DNA of 64,000 nucleotides from JAOAFX01 sp965649105 (lineage in GTDB: Bacteria; Hydrothermota; Tepidihabitantia; SM23-42; JAOAFX01), in assembly GCA_965649105.1 (NCBI GenBank), contig CBFGJP010000002.1, positions 1 through 64,000 on the forward strand. The letters are read 5' to 3'. A program made the translations under genes and the position numbers. This document shows, piece after piece, positions 9,615-18,115 of the stretch (positions are counted from its first letter, which is position 1; each line of letters opens with the position of its first letter). The notes under the pieces were generated by a model that did not search any database, was not told the origin of the DNA, and was given only the letters and a program-made list of their open reading frames with translations.

Positions 9615-10241
9615 CTACTTGAAAATTTCTTTTCCCTTACCAACGATTTTATTCAATTGTTCTCTGAAATAGTCAGTATTTTCTACGATATGTTTAGGAA
9701 TTTGCTGACAATAATACTCCCAGGAGCGTTTTATTTCAGCACCAAGGAGTTGCACCAGGGTTCCATCGCGCAGACCCTGTTCAACCTTTTCTTGATTATA
9801 GAGAACAAGATCAGAAGCAAGTGCCTTGGCAAGTCTTCTTGCCCTCTCGTGCCACTTTTTATCTTCTTCGCTCATTTCCGGCTGGAGCGGTGTTTTAGGT
9901 TTTGAGACAATTTCTGCCTGAGGCGCAACTGGACTTTCAACTTGGGGAGGTTCGGGAATTTCTGGTTTTGGTGGAGGTTGCACAGTAGGCTGTGGGATAT
10001 TTTCCTGTGCGGGTTTTTGCATCTCGGATGATACAGTCGGTTCTACCTTATATGGTGGTTCAACTTTGGGGGGTGGGGGTGGGGTTTCAACACGCGGAAC
10101 CTCAGGTATTGACGGTGGGCTCTCTTTTTTTATTAAAATCACATTCTGACACTTTGGGCATTTAACCTTTACACCACTTGCAGGAATTTTATTTTCATCG
10201 ACATTATATTTTGAATGGCAATTTGTGCATTCAACAATCAT
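9615..10241 (-). CDS. Zinc-ribbon (MJ0042-type) protein with proline-rich linker
   Basis: 208 residues. Residues 1-37 form a CxxC...CxxC zinc ribbon (CTNCHSKYNVDENKI, then CPKCQNVILI). About 40-120 is a linker very rich in Pro, Glu and Val. The C-terminal approximately 85 residues are helical and charged, beginning EEDKKWHERARRLAKALASD. Such zinc-ribbon heads occur in gliding and regulatory proteins of deltaproteobacteria and FCB bacteria; function here is unknown. Overlaps the end of coaE by 11 bp, so it is probably the last gene of the fab operon. Confidence 0.75.
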   Translation of the reverse strand: MIVECTNCHSKYNVDENKIPASGVKVKCPKCQNVILIKKESPPSIPEVPRVETPPPPPKVEPPYKVEPTVSSEMQKPAQENIPQPTVQPPPKPEIPEPPQVESPVAPQAEIVSKPKTPLQPEMSEEDKKWHERARRLAKALASDLVLYNQEKVEQGLRDGTLVQLLGAEIKRSWEYYCQQIPKHIVENTDYFREQLNKIVGKGKEIFK

Positions 10242-10821
10242 TTTTTAACTCCTTCAAAATCTTCAGGCACTGCCTTTTGAGTTGCCAAAGCGTGCCATTA
10301 TTTTTTATAACATATTTTGCCGCCCGTTCCATCTCAGATTCTTTTTTCTGGCTCTGCAGGATACGGTAAAATATCTTTTCCGGAATCCCTCTTTTTTGTG
10401 CCCTTGTTTTTTTGGTTTCAAGTGGTGCCTTAACGAGAATGGGATAATCAACTTTTTTTAATAATTCGGGCCAATCAAAAAGCAATGCAGCATCAATTAC
10501 CACCATACCACTGGGAATACTATCAATCTTTTTGTTAATTTCCTCAAGCAATCTGGGATGAGAAAGACGATTAAGAATCCTCAGATATTTTTGATTAGAA
10601 AAGACAATGTCCCGCAGTTTTTTTCTGTCAACCTTTTCACCTGTAAATATCTCATCACCAAAATGGATTTTTAATCTTTCGGCAATTGCTGGCAATATGC
10701 TTTTCCCGATGCGATCAGCAGAAATATATTTCATTCCCCAGGATTGAAACATCTTGGCAACAGTTGTTTTTCCTGAACCAATGTTCCCGCCCACCCCGAT
10801 CACCACCTTATTTTTTTTCAT
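10231..10821 (-). CDS. coaE: Dephospho-CoA kinase
   Basis: 196 residues from ATG 10821 (a TTG one codon upstream is also open). Carries the P-loop GVGGNIGSGKTT near the N-terminus, the ISADRIGK segment, and a lid region with KTRAQKRG. Catalyses the last step of CoA synthesis, ATP-dependent 3'-phosphorylation of dephospho-CoA. Lies 9 bp after fabF on the same strand, so CoA supply and fatty-acid synthesis are co-transcribed; panC, from the same cofactor pathway, is at 18.1 kb. No strong Shine-Dalgarno, consistent with translational coupling. Confidence 0.93.
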   Translation of the reverse strand: MKKNKVVIGVGGNIGSGKTTVAKMFQSWGMKYISADRIGKSILPAIAERLKIHFGDEIFTGEKVDRKKLRDIVFSNQKYLRILNRLSHPRLLEEINKKIDSIPSGMVVIDAALLFDWPELLKKVDYPILVKAPLETKKTRAQKRGIPEKIFYRILQSQKKESEMERAAKYVIKNNGTLWQLKRQCLKILKELKNDC

Positions 10822-10830
10822 CAAAGAGTT

Positions 10831-12072
10831 TCATTCAACATATCTCTTAAAACAAAGTGTCGCATTATGCCCACCAAATCCCAGCGAATTTGAGAGTGCG
10901 TAATCAATCTTTGTCCTTTTTGATTCTTTTAATACAAAATTTAAACCCTCACACTCGGGGTCGGGATTTTCAAGATTGACTGACGGATGAAGGATTTGTT
11001 CATAGATTGATAAGACCGTTACCACGGCCTCAATTGCACCTGCAGCACCAAGGGTATGACCGATCATAGATTTTGTGGAATTTAGAAAAATCTTTGGAGC
11101 ATGGGACCCAAACAAGTCTTTTATTGCCCTTGCCTCAAATTTATCATTCAAATCGGTTGATGTGCCGTGCGTGTTGATATAGTCTATCTGTTCTTTAGAA
11201 CATCCTGCTTCTTTTATTGCCCTTTCCATTGACCTGCGTGCACCTTCTCCTTCTGGTGATGGTGCAGTTATATGATATCCGTCCCCGGTAGCGCCAAATC
11301 CAACGATTTCAGCGTAGATCTTTGCGCCACGTCTTTTGGCAAATTCTAATTCTTCCAATATCAACACTGCCGCACCTTCTGCCATTACAAAACCATCTCT
11401 TGCCTGGTCAAATGGTCTTGATGCCTTTTGTGGTTCATCATTCCGCCGGGAAAGCGCGCGCATATTACTAAATCCTGCTAAGGCAAAAGGTGTTACTGGT
11501 GCCTCGGCACCGCCGGTAACAATGACTGAGGCATTTCCTAACTTTATTTCTCTAAACGCTGTTCCGATCGCATGAGCACCAGAAGCACAAGCAGAGACTG
11601 TAGTATAATTCGGTCCCTTCAAACCATAATGGATTGCAACATAACCAGAGGTCATATCGGGTATCATCATTGGAATCAAAAATGGCGATACCCTTGCTGG
11701 TCCTTGATTAATATATTTGATATGTTCCTCTTCCCAGGTCAACAACCCGCCAATGCCAGAGCCAATGATAACACCAATATCAGTCTTGTCGTATTTTTCA
11801 AAATCAATCTGAGCATCGGCTGCTGATTCAAGTGCTGCCCATAGACACAACTGAACGCACCGGTCAAGTCTTTTGATCGCCTTGGGATCGAGTTTCGTTT
11901 CTGGTTGAAAGTTTTTTACTTCACCAGCAATTTTTACATTGTGTTTTGAGGTATCAAAAGATTTTATTAAATCAATACCGCTTTTCCCCTGGAGCATATT
12001 ATTCCAGGTAGTCCTTACATCGTTACCCAGGGGTGTTATTGCGCCCAGTCCGGTTATTACAACCCGTTTCAT
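10831..12072 (-). CDS. fabF: 3-oxoacyl-[acyl-carrier-protein] synthase II
   Basis: 413 residues, the usual length. The Cys-His-His triad is visible: Cys162 in TTVSACASGAHAIG, His302 in INTHGTSTDLND and His339 in NSTKSMIGHTLGAAGAIE, with Lys334. Condenses malonyl-ACP with acyl-ACP in fatty-acid elongation. Overlaps acpP by 4 bp and is part of fabG-acpP-fabF-coaE. No fabD, fabH or enoyl reductase gene is in the window. Confidence 0.96.
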   Translation of the reverse strand: MKRVVITGLGAITPLGNDVRTTWNNMLQGKSGIDLIKSFDTSKHNVKIAGEVKNFQPETKLDPKAIKRLDRCVQLCLWAALESAADAQIDFEKYDKTDIGVIIGSGIGGLLTWEEEHIKYINQGPARVSPFLIPMMIPDMTSGYVAIHYGLKGPNYTTVSACASGAHAIGTAFREIKLGNASVIVTGGAEAPVTPFALAGFSNMRALSRRNDEPQKASRPFDQARDGFVMAEGAAVLILEELEFAKRRGAKIYAEIVGFGATGDGYHITAPSPEGEGARRSMERAIKEAGCSKEQIDYINTHGTSTDLNDKFEARAIKDLFGSHAPKIFLNSTKSMIGHTLGAAGAIEAVVTVLSIYEQILHPSVNLENPDPECEGLNFVLKESKRTKIDYALSNSLGFGGHNATLCFKRYVE

Positions 12073-12308
12073 TGGGATTTTAATTTATCTTCAAGGTAGG
12101 CAATCGCCTTACCTACAGTATCAAGCTTCTGGGCATCTTCTTCGGGAATTTGAATGTTGAATTTCTCTTCAAAAGCCATTATTAATTCAACTGTATCAAG
12201 AGAGTCTGCACCAAGATCTTCAATAAATTTCGCATCGGCATTAACCTTCTCGGGTGGAACATGTAATTGTTCCACAATGATATTGCGGACTTCATCAAAT
12301 ATTGCCAT
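12069..12308 (-). CDS. acpP: Acyl carrier protein
   Basis: 79 residues, acidic, with the phosphopantetheine attachment site Ser36 in LGADSLDTVELIMAFEE. Carries growing acyl chains for FabF and FabG and is acyl donor partner for LpxD. An AAAGGAG Shine-Dalgarno precedes the ATG. Sits between fabG (16 bp upstream) and fabF (4-bp overlap), the usual order. Confidence 0.97.
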   Translation of the reverse strand: MAIFDEVRNIIVEQLHVPPEKVNADAKFIEDLGADSLDTVELIMAFEEKFNIQIPEEDAQKLDTVGKAIAYLEDKLKSQ

Positions 12309-12324
12309 TTTTTCTCCTTTCTTT

Positions 12325-13056
12325 TTACATTACCATTCCGCCATCAATGGCGATCACCTGACCAGTAATATAGTCTGCCTGGTCCGAGGCTATAAATAGT
12401 GCCAGGTTTGCCACATCTTCAGGTTTACCAAACCTGCCCAAGGGGATTAATTTGAAATAAGCATGTTTTATTTCTTCAGGTAGTTTTTCGGTCATTCTTG
12501 TTTCAATGAACCCCGGGGCTATTGCATTTACTGTAATATTCCGTGAGGCAAATTCCTTGGCACAGGATTTTGTAAATCCAATTATACCCGCTTTGCTTGC
12601 GGCATAATTTGACTGACCGGCATTTCCAATCAAACCGATTACTGAAGCAATATTAATGATTTTACCAAAGCGTTGTTTCATCATATATTTTACCACTGCC
12701 TTGGTCACAAGAAATGTCCCGGTGAGATTGATATTTATTACTTTTTCCCAATCTTCTTTCGACATGCGCACAAGTAATTTGTCATTCGTTATACCGGCAT
12801 TATTAACCAGAATGTCAATCTTTGTAAAATCGTTTGCGATTTTATCAATGGTTCCATTAACAGAAACTTCGTCTGCGATATTCATATAATAAAAATGTGC
12901 CCTATCACCTAAATTTCGTGCAGTTGTTTTACCCAATTCAGCATCCACATCGACAATGATAACAACTGCATCATTTTCAATAAATTTATTTGCAATCGCG
13001 GCCCCAATTCCACCGGCACCACCAGTGATAAGGGCAATCTTTCCATTGAGCATCAT
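12325..13056 (-). CDS. fabG: 3-oxoacyl-[acyl-carrier-protein] reductase
   Basis: 243 residues from ATG 13056. Short-chain dehydrogenase with the NADPH-binding TGGAGGIG, NNAG and a Ser138-Tyr151-Lys155 triad, numbers identical to E. coli FabG when this ATG is used. An upstream TTG (13062) would lie in the -10 box and is rejected. First gene of the fab operon, predicted leaderless: five bases separate the TAGAAT -10 box from the ATG. Confidence 0.95.
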   Translation of the reverse strand: MMLNGKIALITGGAGGIGAAIANKFIENDAVVIIVDVDAELGKTTARNLGDRAHFYYMNIADEVSVNGTIDKIANDFTKIDILVNNAGITNDKLLVRMSKEDWEKVININLTGTFLVTKAVVKYMMKQRFGKIINIASVIGLIGNAGQSNYAASKAGIIGFTKSCAKEFASRNITVNAIAPGFIETRMTEKLPEEIKHAYFKLIPLGRFGKPEDVANLALFIASDQADYITGQVIAIDGGMVM

Positions 13057-13061
13057 AGTCA

Positions 13062-13089
13062 ATTCTATTTAAAATAACCCGATTGTCAA
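13062..13089 (-). promoter_or_regulatory. Leaderless promoter of the fab operon
   Basis: TTGACA (13084-13089), 16 bp, TAGAAT (13062-13067), with the fabG ATG at 13056 on the predicted start site. Confidence 0.8.
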
Positions 13090-13188
13090 GATGTCTGTTT
13101 ATTAAATCTTCATTACTTTTTCTAACGATTTTCCAAAAATTAGTCGCTCATTAAGGTAATTATTATTGGAGTGTTATAAATTAATACA

Positions 13189-13201
13189 ACTTCTTAGAAG
13201 T
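13189..13201. promoter_or_regulatory. Palindrome next to a -35 box, candidate operator
   Basis: ACTTCTTAGAAGT is a perfect 6-bp inverted repeat around a central T. It ends 6 bp before the -35 box of the promoter at 13207. No regulator gene is adjacent; could be chance in AT-rich DNA. Confidence 0.3.
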
Positions 13202-13206
13202 AATCA

Positions 13207-13234
13207 TTGACAATAAAGATAAATTCAATATAAT
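13207..13234 (+). promoter_or_regulatory. Promoter of the 13.2-18.9 kb operon
   Basis: TTGACA (13207-13212), 16 bp, TATAAT (13229-13234), then a short leader with AGGAG before ATG 13252. Confidence 0.8.
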
Positions 13235-13251
13235 AATATTCTAGGAGCGTT

Positions 13252-13638
13252 ATGCAAGGAAAGGTCATCTTTGATTACGATGAAAAAAGTAACATAGTCT
13301 TTACGGAAGACCACTGGGAGATAAAGACCAAACAGGATGTTGATGAATTTTTTGCTGAATATCAAAGATACTTTCAGAAATTGGGTAAAAAAGTATATAT
13401 GATATCAAATATTGATGACCTTTTAGTCCATGCCGAAGTCGCTGAGTATTATGGAGAGGTAGCAAAGAATACGGTTTCTATTTATCTCTTGGGTTTTGCC
13501 CGTTACGGAACAAAGGATTGGGCAAGGATGACTGTGCGCACAACTTCTTTGAAGGCAAAATTTTCACCCAACATTTATAGCACACGCGAAGAGGCGATAC
13601 AGGCGATTGAGAAGCAAAAACAACCAAAATCTGAATGA
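13252..13638 (+). CDS. Conserved-looking small protein, possibly STAS/SpoIIAA-like
   Basis: 128 residues, no signal or membrane helix. Alternating strand/helix pattern: GKVIFDYDEKSNIVFTEDHW, then a helix (DVDEFFAEYQRYFQKL), a hydrophobic strand (KVYMISNID), a second helix and a C-terminal helix (STREEAIQAIEKQ). That layout resembles small SpoIIAA/STAS-like proteins that report on lipid or membrane state, but this is a fold guess. First gene of a plus-strand run, 30 bp before the aminotransferase, with its own promoter and Shine-Dalgarno. Confidence 0.6.
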   Translation: MQGKVIFDYDEKSNIVFTEDHWEIKTKQDVDEFFAEYQRYFQKLGKKVYMISNIDDLLVHAEVAEYYGEVAKNTVSIYLLGFARYGTKDWARMTVRTTSLKAKFSPNIYSTREEAIQAIEKQKQPKSE

Positions 13639-13668
13639 ATATTTGCAAAAAATTAAACAGGGAGTTTT

Positions 13669-15078
13669 ATGGAATATATAAGTTATAAATCTCCAATAAT
13701 TGGTAAAAAGGGCAAAAAATTAATTGACCGTGATAAAAAAGTGATGTTTGGCGCCCATACCAGAACGAGAGAAATACCACTCGTTGTGGAAAGGGCAAAG
13801 GGTGCCTGGATAACAGATGTTGATGGCAGAAAATATCTTGATTTTGGGGCGGGATTTGCCGTTGTTGGCACTGGACACTGCCATCCTGAGGTGATAAAGG
13901 CGGTAAACAAACAGATAAGAATGTTGATTCACATTTCAGGTAGTGATTTTTACTATGAACCACAGATTGCCCTTGCTGAAAAACTCGTTAAAATTACACC
14001 AGGAGATTTTGATAAGCGTGTTTATTTTGGAAGTTCTGGTGCTGAGGCGATAGAGGCATCTTTAAAAATTGCGCGGTATTATACAAGAAGGACGAAGATG
14101 ATTTCATTCATAGGTGGATTCCACGGCAGAACCTTTGCAGGAATGACGATGTCCGGGAGCAAAAAGGTCCAGCGTGCACATTTTTCTGCCTTAATCCCGG
14201 AGGTTTTCCACACCCCCTATCCATATTGTTATCACTGTTTCTTCAATCAGACTTATCCGGAGTGTATAAAAAAGGAATTTGAAGAAGTCCCACTCCTTTA
14301 TTGCCTCTCTTATTTAACTGATGTCATTTTTGAACGGTTGATAGACCCGGAAGATGTGGCATTGATAATGGTGGAACCCATCCAGGGTGAGGGTGGATAT
14401 ATCGTTCCCCCCAAGGAGTTTCTACCGGCACTCCGGGCAATTGCAGATAAATACGGGATTGTATTAATCTTTGATGAAATTCAAAGTGGCCTGGGCAGAA
14501 CCGGCAGGTGGTTTGCCTGTGACCATGTCAATGTTGCACCGGATATAATTTTGATTGCCAAGGCAATAGCATCGGGACTGCCAATGAGTGCTACAGTGGG
14601 AAGGGCAGAACTGATGGATGTAGAGGTGGACACCCGTGCCTGGGTTCCTGGTTCTCATGGCTCCACATTTGGAGGGAATCCGGTCATTGCCTCAGCTGGA
14701 ATTGCCTCACTGGAATTGATTGAAAAAGGTTTGATTGAAAATGCCCGGATTATTGGTGAATATTTGAAGAACGGGTTGATTGAGATAATGAATCGCCATA
14801 AGATCATCGGCGAGGTCCGGGGACTCGGTTTGATGATTGGACTGGAGATTGTTCAACACAAAGAAACAAAAGAACATTTCCCGAGGGTTGTGACAAAAGA
14901 TGGCAAGAACATAAAAGAGGTTATTACGGGTGAATGTTTTAAAAGGGGATTGATTCTCTATGGGGCTGGATTCAACTCCATCAGGATTTCACCTCCACTT
15001 GTCATTACAAAGAACGAAGCCGATATTGCATTGAAAATAATTGATGAAGTTATAACCTTTGTTGAATCACAATTATGA
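13669..15078 (+). CDS. Class III PLP-dependent aminotransferase (4-aminobutyrate/ornithine type)
   Basis: 469 residues. The PLP site is clear: FGSSGAEAIEASLKIARYYT, GGFHGRTFAGMTMSG, and FDEIQSGLGRTGRWFACDH followed by the Schiff-base Lys in ILIAKAIASG. Closest in feel to the long archaeal/bacterial GABA or ornithine aminotransferases, including an insert with several Cys and Tyr (YPYCYHCFFNQTYPEC). Substrate cannot be fixed from sequence. Preceded by AGGGAG; its stop overlaps the next gene by 4 bp. Confidence 0.88.
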   Translation: MEYISYKSPIIGKKGKKLIDRDKKVMFGAHTRTREIPLVVERAKGAWITDVDGRKYLDFGAGFAVVGTGHCHPEVIKAVNKQIRMLIHISGSDFYYEPQIALAEKLVKITPGDFDKRVYFGSSGAEAIEASLKIARYYTRRTKMISFIGGFHGRTFAGMTMSGSKKVQRAHFSALIPEVFHTPYPYCYHCFFNQTYPECIKKEFEEVPLLYCLSYLTDVIFERLIDPEDVALIMVEPIQGEGGYIVPPKEFLPALRAIADKYGIVLIFDEIQSGLGRTGRWFACDHVNVAPDIILIAKAIASGLPMSATVGRAELMDVEVDTRAWVPGSHGSTFGGNPVIASAGIASLELIEKGLIENARIIGEYLKNGLIEIMNRHKIIGEVRGLGLMIGLEIVQHKETKEHFPRVVTKDGKNIKEVITGECFKRGLILYGAGFNSIRISPPLVITKNEADIALKIIDEVITFVESQL

Positions 15079-16424
15079 TAAATCCATCAATATTCAGGGA
15101 ATACGATATAAGGGGCATCGCTGATACCGATTTAAACGATGAAAATGCAGAATTGCTGGGATTGGGTCTCGGCACATATTACCGTGTAAATAAGCAAAAT
15201 ACCGTTATCATTGGTGGGGATGTGCGAATCTCCACTCCACGCATAATGGCGATTTTTATAAAGTGCCTGCGCGATGCTGGATGTAATGTGATTGATATCG
15301 GCACTGTCCCTACACCAGTCCTTTATTTTTCGTTATTCCACTACAATATCCCCAATGGGATAATTGTGACTGCAAGCCATAATCCGAAGGATTTCAATGG
15401 CTGCAAGGTTTGTGCAAAAAAGACCGCAATCTATGGTGAAGAGATTCAGCAGATTAAAAAGATAATTGAAAAAAGGGAATTTTCAAAAGGGAAGGGAGGT
15501 TATGAAAAAAAGGATGTTGTCCCATTTTATATAGATTATTTGGTATCCGGCGTAAATATAAAAAGGGAATTGAAGATCGTTATTGACACCGGGAATGGCA
15601 CCTGCGGTCCGATTATGGAGAAGATATTACAAAGGCTTGGAGTAAAATTTGATATTTTATTCAAAGAACCGGATGGGAATTTCCCCAATCACCTCCCTGA
15701 CCCCACGGTTGAGAAGTATATAAAAGATTTGATTGAAAGGGTCAAATCCGAAAGATTTGATGCGGGAATAGGTCTTGATGGAGATGGTGATAGGATTGGT
15801 GTGATAGATGAAAATGGAAATATCATATGGGGCGATGTGCTCCTTGCCATCTTTGCGGAAAAGATTATAAAAAATAAACCCGGGGCAAAGATAATATTTG
15901 AGGTAAAATGCTCTAAAGGACTGATTGAAAGGATTGAAAAACTCGGGGGCAAACCGATTATGTATCGGACCGGGCATTCATTGATAAAGGCAAAAATGAA
16001 ACAGGAGAATGCGCCGCTTGCAGGAGAGATGTCAGGTCATATATTCTTTGCGGATAGGTATTTTGGTTATGATGATGCAATATACGCATCATTGCGACTC
16101 CTTGAAATACTCAGCGAAGGTAAAAAACTTTCTGAACTTGCGGGCAGAGTTCCAAAGTATTTTTCCACACCAGAGATTCGTGTTGATACTACTGATGATA
16201 AAAAATTTTTGATTGTAGAAAAACTGAAGTCTGAATTCAAAAGTAAATACAAAATTATTGATATTGATGGTATCCGTGTTGATTTTGGCGATGGCTGGGG
16301 ACTTGTGAGGGCGTCAAATACCCAGCCGGTCTTGGTCTTGCGGTTTGAGGCAAAAACAGAAAAAAGGCTTGAAGAAATAAAAAATTTATTTTTCACCAAG
16401 TTAGAGGATATAGGTCTGAAATAA
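15075..16424 (+). CDS. Phosphomannomutase/phosphoglucomutase
   Basis: 449 residues of the alpha-D-phosphohexomutase family. Starts with the typical FREYDIRG; the phosphoserine loop is VTASHNPKDFNG, the metal loop DGDGDRIGVID, the sugar loop GEMSGHIFF and the C-terminal phosphate loop RASNTQPVLVLRFEA. Interconverts hexose 1- and 6-phosphates for sugar nucleotide and surface polysaccharide synthesis. Translationally coupled to the aminotransferase. Confidence 0.93.
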   Translation: MINPSIFREYDIRGIADTDLNDENAELLGLGLGTYYRVNKQNTVIIGGDVRISTPRIMAIFIKCLRDAGCNVIDIGTVPTPVLYFSLFHYNIPNGIIVTASHNPKDFNGCKVCAKKTAIYGEEIQQIKKIIEKREFSKGKGGYEKKDVVPFYIDYLVSGVNIKRELKIVIDTGNGTCGPIMEKILQRLGVKFDILFKEPDGNFPNHLPDPTVEKYIKDLIERVKSERFDAGIGLDGDGDRIGVIDENGNIIWGDVLLAIFAEKIIKNKPGAKIIFEVKCSKGLIERIEKLGGKPIMYRTGHSLIKAKMKQENAPLAGEMSGHIFFADRYFGYDDAIYASLRLLEILSEGKKLSELAGRVPKYFSTPEIRVDTTDDKKFLIVEKLKSEFKSKYKIIDIDGIRVDFGDGWGLVRASNTQPVLVLRFEAKTEKRLEEIKNLFFTKLEDIGLK

Positions 16425-16438
16425 CATAAGGGGGTTTT

Positions 16439-18115
16439 ATGGGCCTAATCTTTTTTGTTCTATTTTCACTTGAAGAACCTTCAGAAATTCTGCCGAAGTG
16501 GATGACTGCAGAGGAGAGTCTGAGGGTTGATGAGATTGGAAAAGGACATATCGTCACTGCTCCACCCGGTGGGTTTGTTGTCACCCCTGCAGAATATGAG
16601 CCAGTGCGCGGTGTATTTGTAACCTGGGCCGGTTATACATCAATATTGAGAGAAATTGTTCGTCATACTGTTCCTACCTGCAAAGCATATATTATATGTT
16701 CTGATAGTAATAGTGTGAAAAGCTATTTGACAAGTGGGGGTGTGCCTTTAGATAGTGTCAGGTTCTATGCCTTTCCCTACAACTCGGTCTGGATTCGTGA
16801 TTATGGTCCCTGGTTTATAAGAAAGCAGGATAATACCGAAGGCATTGTAGATTTTCAGTACAATCGTCCAAGACCCAGTGATGATACAATTCCCTGGCGT
16901 ATTGGACAGGCCTGGGGGATACCAGTCTATGGTTCACCTCTTGAACATCCGGGTGGTAACTTTATGGTGGATGGCCATGGCACCGGATTCTTCAGCAGTT
17001 TAATATATGAAGAAAATCCCGGTTATACACCCGCACAAATCAATCAACTGATGCTTGAATATAATGGTCTTGAGCAAACAATTCCAGTAAAGAGAATCCT
17101 CACCGAATACACCGGTCATATTGATTTGTGGACAAAGATTCTAAATGATACACTTGTAATGGTTGGTGAATATGCTTCAGGACATCCTAATGATACGGTC
17201 CTTGATAACCGGGCTGATTCAATCAGCCGGTGCAAAAATAGAGAAGGATTCCCTTATCGGGTTGTCAGAATCGTCATGCCCTGGTCAACATCAGATGCAC
17301 CACCAACATATCTTAATTCGCTTTTTGTAAATAATAGAATTCTGGTGCCGACCTGGGGATTGTCAACCGACCAACAGGCACTCAATACATATCAGCAATA
17401 TCTGCCTAATTATACCGTTGTAGGAATAAACTGCTCATCAATGAGTGGTTCAGGTGGTGCTATCCATTGTATAACGATGCAGGTCCCAAAATCAGAATTC
17501 ATCCATATTGCACATAACCGGCTTACTGATACATATAATATCTCCACACCCTACCGAGTTCGGGCAAGGATAATAACCTCAAGTAATCTCAGACCTGAAT
17601 CAACCCTCGTATTGTATAAGAAAAATAGCCAGCCGAGTTTTACAACAGTTCCATTGAGTGCAGTTCCAGATACTGCGGGTGTTTATGCAGGGTATATACC
17701 TCCGCAATCGTCAGGTGATACAGTCCATTACTACATTCTTGCAAAGAATAATCACAATATTCGGAGAACTTCACCTTCCTATGTACCGCCACAATTGTAT
17801 TCTTTCCGTATTCTTCCAGTTGCAGTTTTAGAGCAGTATGTACGGACTTTAAATGGCTTTGCGATATATCCCAATCCGACAAAGGGGATTCTTAATTTCT
17901 TAGTAAACTTACCATATCCCGCAAAAGTAAAGATAGAGATATACAATGCAATCGGTCAGAAACTGAATATTTTTGAAGGCAAGTATGATAAAGGAAAGCA
18001 TGTCATCACCTATGACATTAAACATAATAATAAGAATCTTCCAGTTGGTGCCTATTTCTATAGGGTAGAGATTGATGAAAACATAATCAGCGGCAAATTC
18101 TTGGTGGTAAGATAA
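16439..18115 (+). CDS. Secreted peptidylarginine deiminase-like enzyme (Porphyromonas PPAD type) with C-terminal sorting domain
   Basis: 558 residues. Short hydrophobic N-terminus (GLIFFVLFSL), catalytic domain about 45-355, Ig-like region about 360-460 and a type IX-like sorting domain about 470-558 (FAIYPNPTKGILNF, GAYFYRVEI). The guanidine-modifying residues are Asp121 (VWIRDYGPWF), His227 and Asp229 (GHIDLW), Asn293 and Cys344 (GAIHC). From memory, the layout, length and a YNRPRPSDD motif (Arg143, Arg145) match P. gingivalis PPAD, whose equivalent arginines bind the C-terminal carboxylate of the peptide. Agmatine deiminase is the related cytosolic alternative. Start supported by AAGGGGG; the stop overlaps panC by one base. 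Confidence 0.82.
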   Translation: MGLIFFVLFSLEEPSEILPKWMTAEESLRVDEIGKGHIVTAPPGGFVVTPAEYEPVRGVFVTWAGYTSILREIVRHTVPTCKAYIICSDSNSVKSYLTSGGVPLDSVRFYAFPYNSVWIRDYGPWFIRKQDNTEGIVDFQYNRPRPSDDTIPWRIGQAWGIPVYGSPLEHPGGNFMVDGHGTGFFSSLIYEENPGYTPAQINQLMLEYNGLEQTIPVKRILTEYTGHIDLWTKILNDTLVMVGEYASGHPNDTVLDNRADSISRCKNREGFPYRVVRIVMPWSTSDAPPTYLNSLFVNNRILVPTWGLSTDQQALNTYQQYLPNYTVVGINCSSMSGSGGAIHCITMQVPKSEFIHIAHNRLTDTYNISTPYRVRARIITSSNLRPESTLVLYKKNSQPSFTTVPLSAVPDTAGVYAGYIPPQSSGDTVHYYILAKNNHNIRRTSPSYVPPQLYSFRILPVAVLEQYVRTLNGFAIYPNPTKGILNFLVNLPYPAKVKIEIYNAIGQKLNIFEGKYDKGKHVITYDIKHNNKNLPVGAYFYRVEIDENIISGKFLVVR

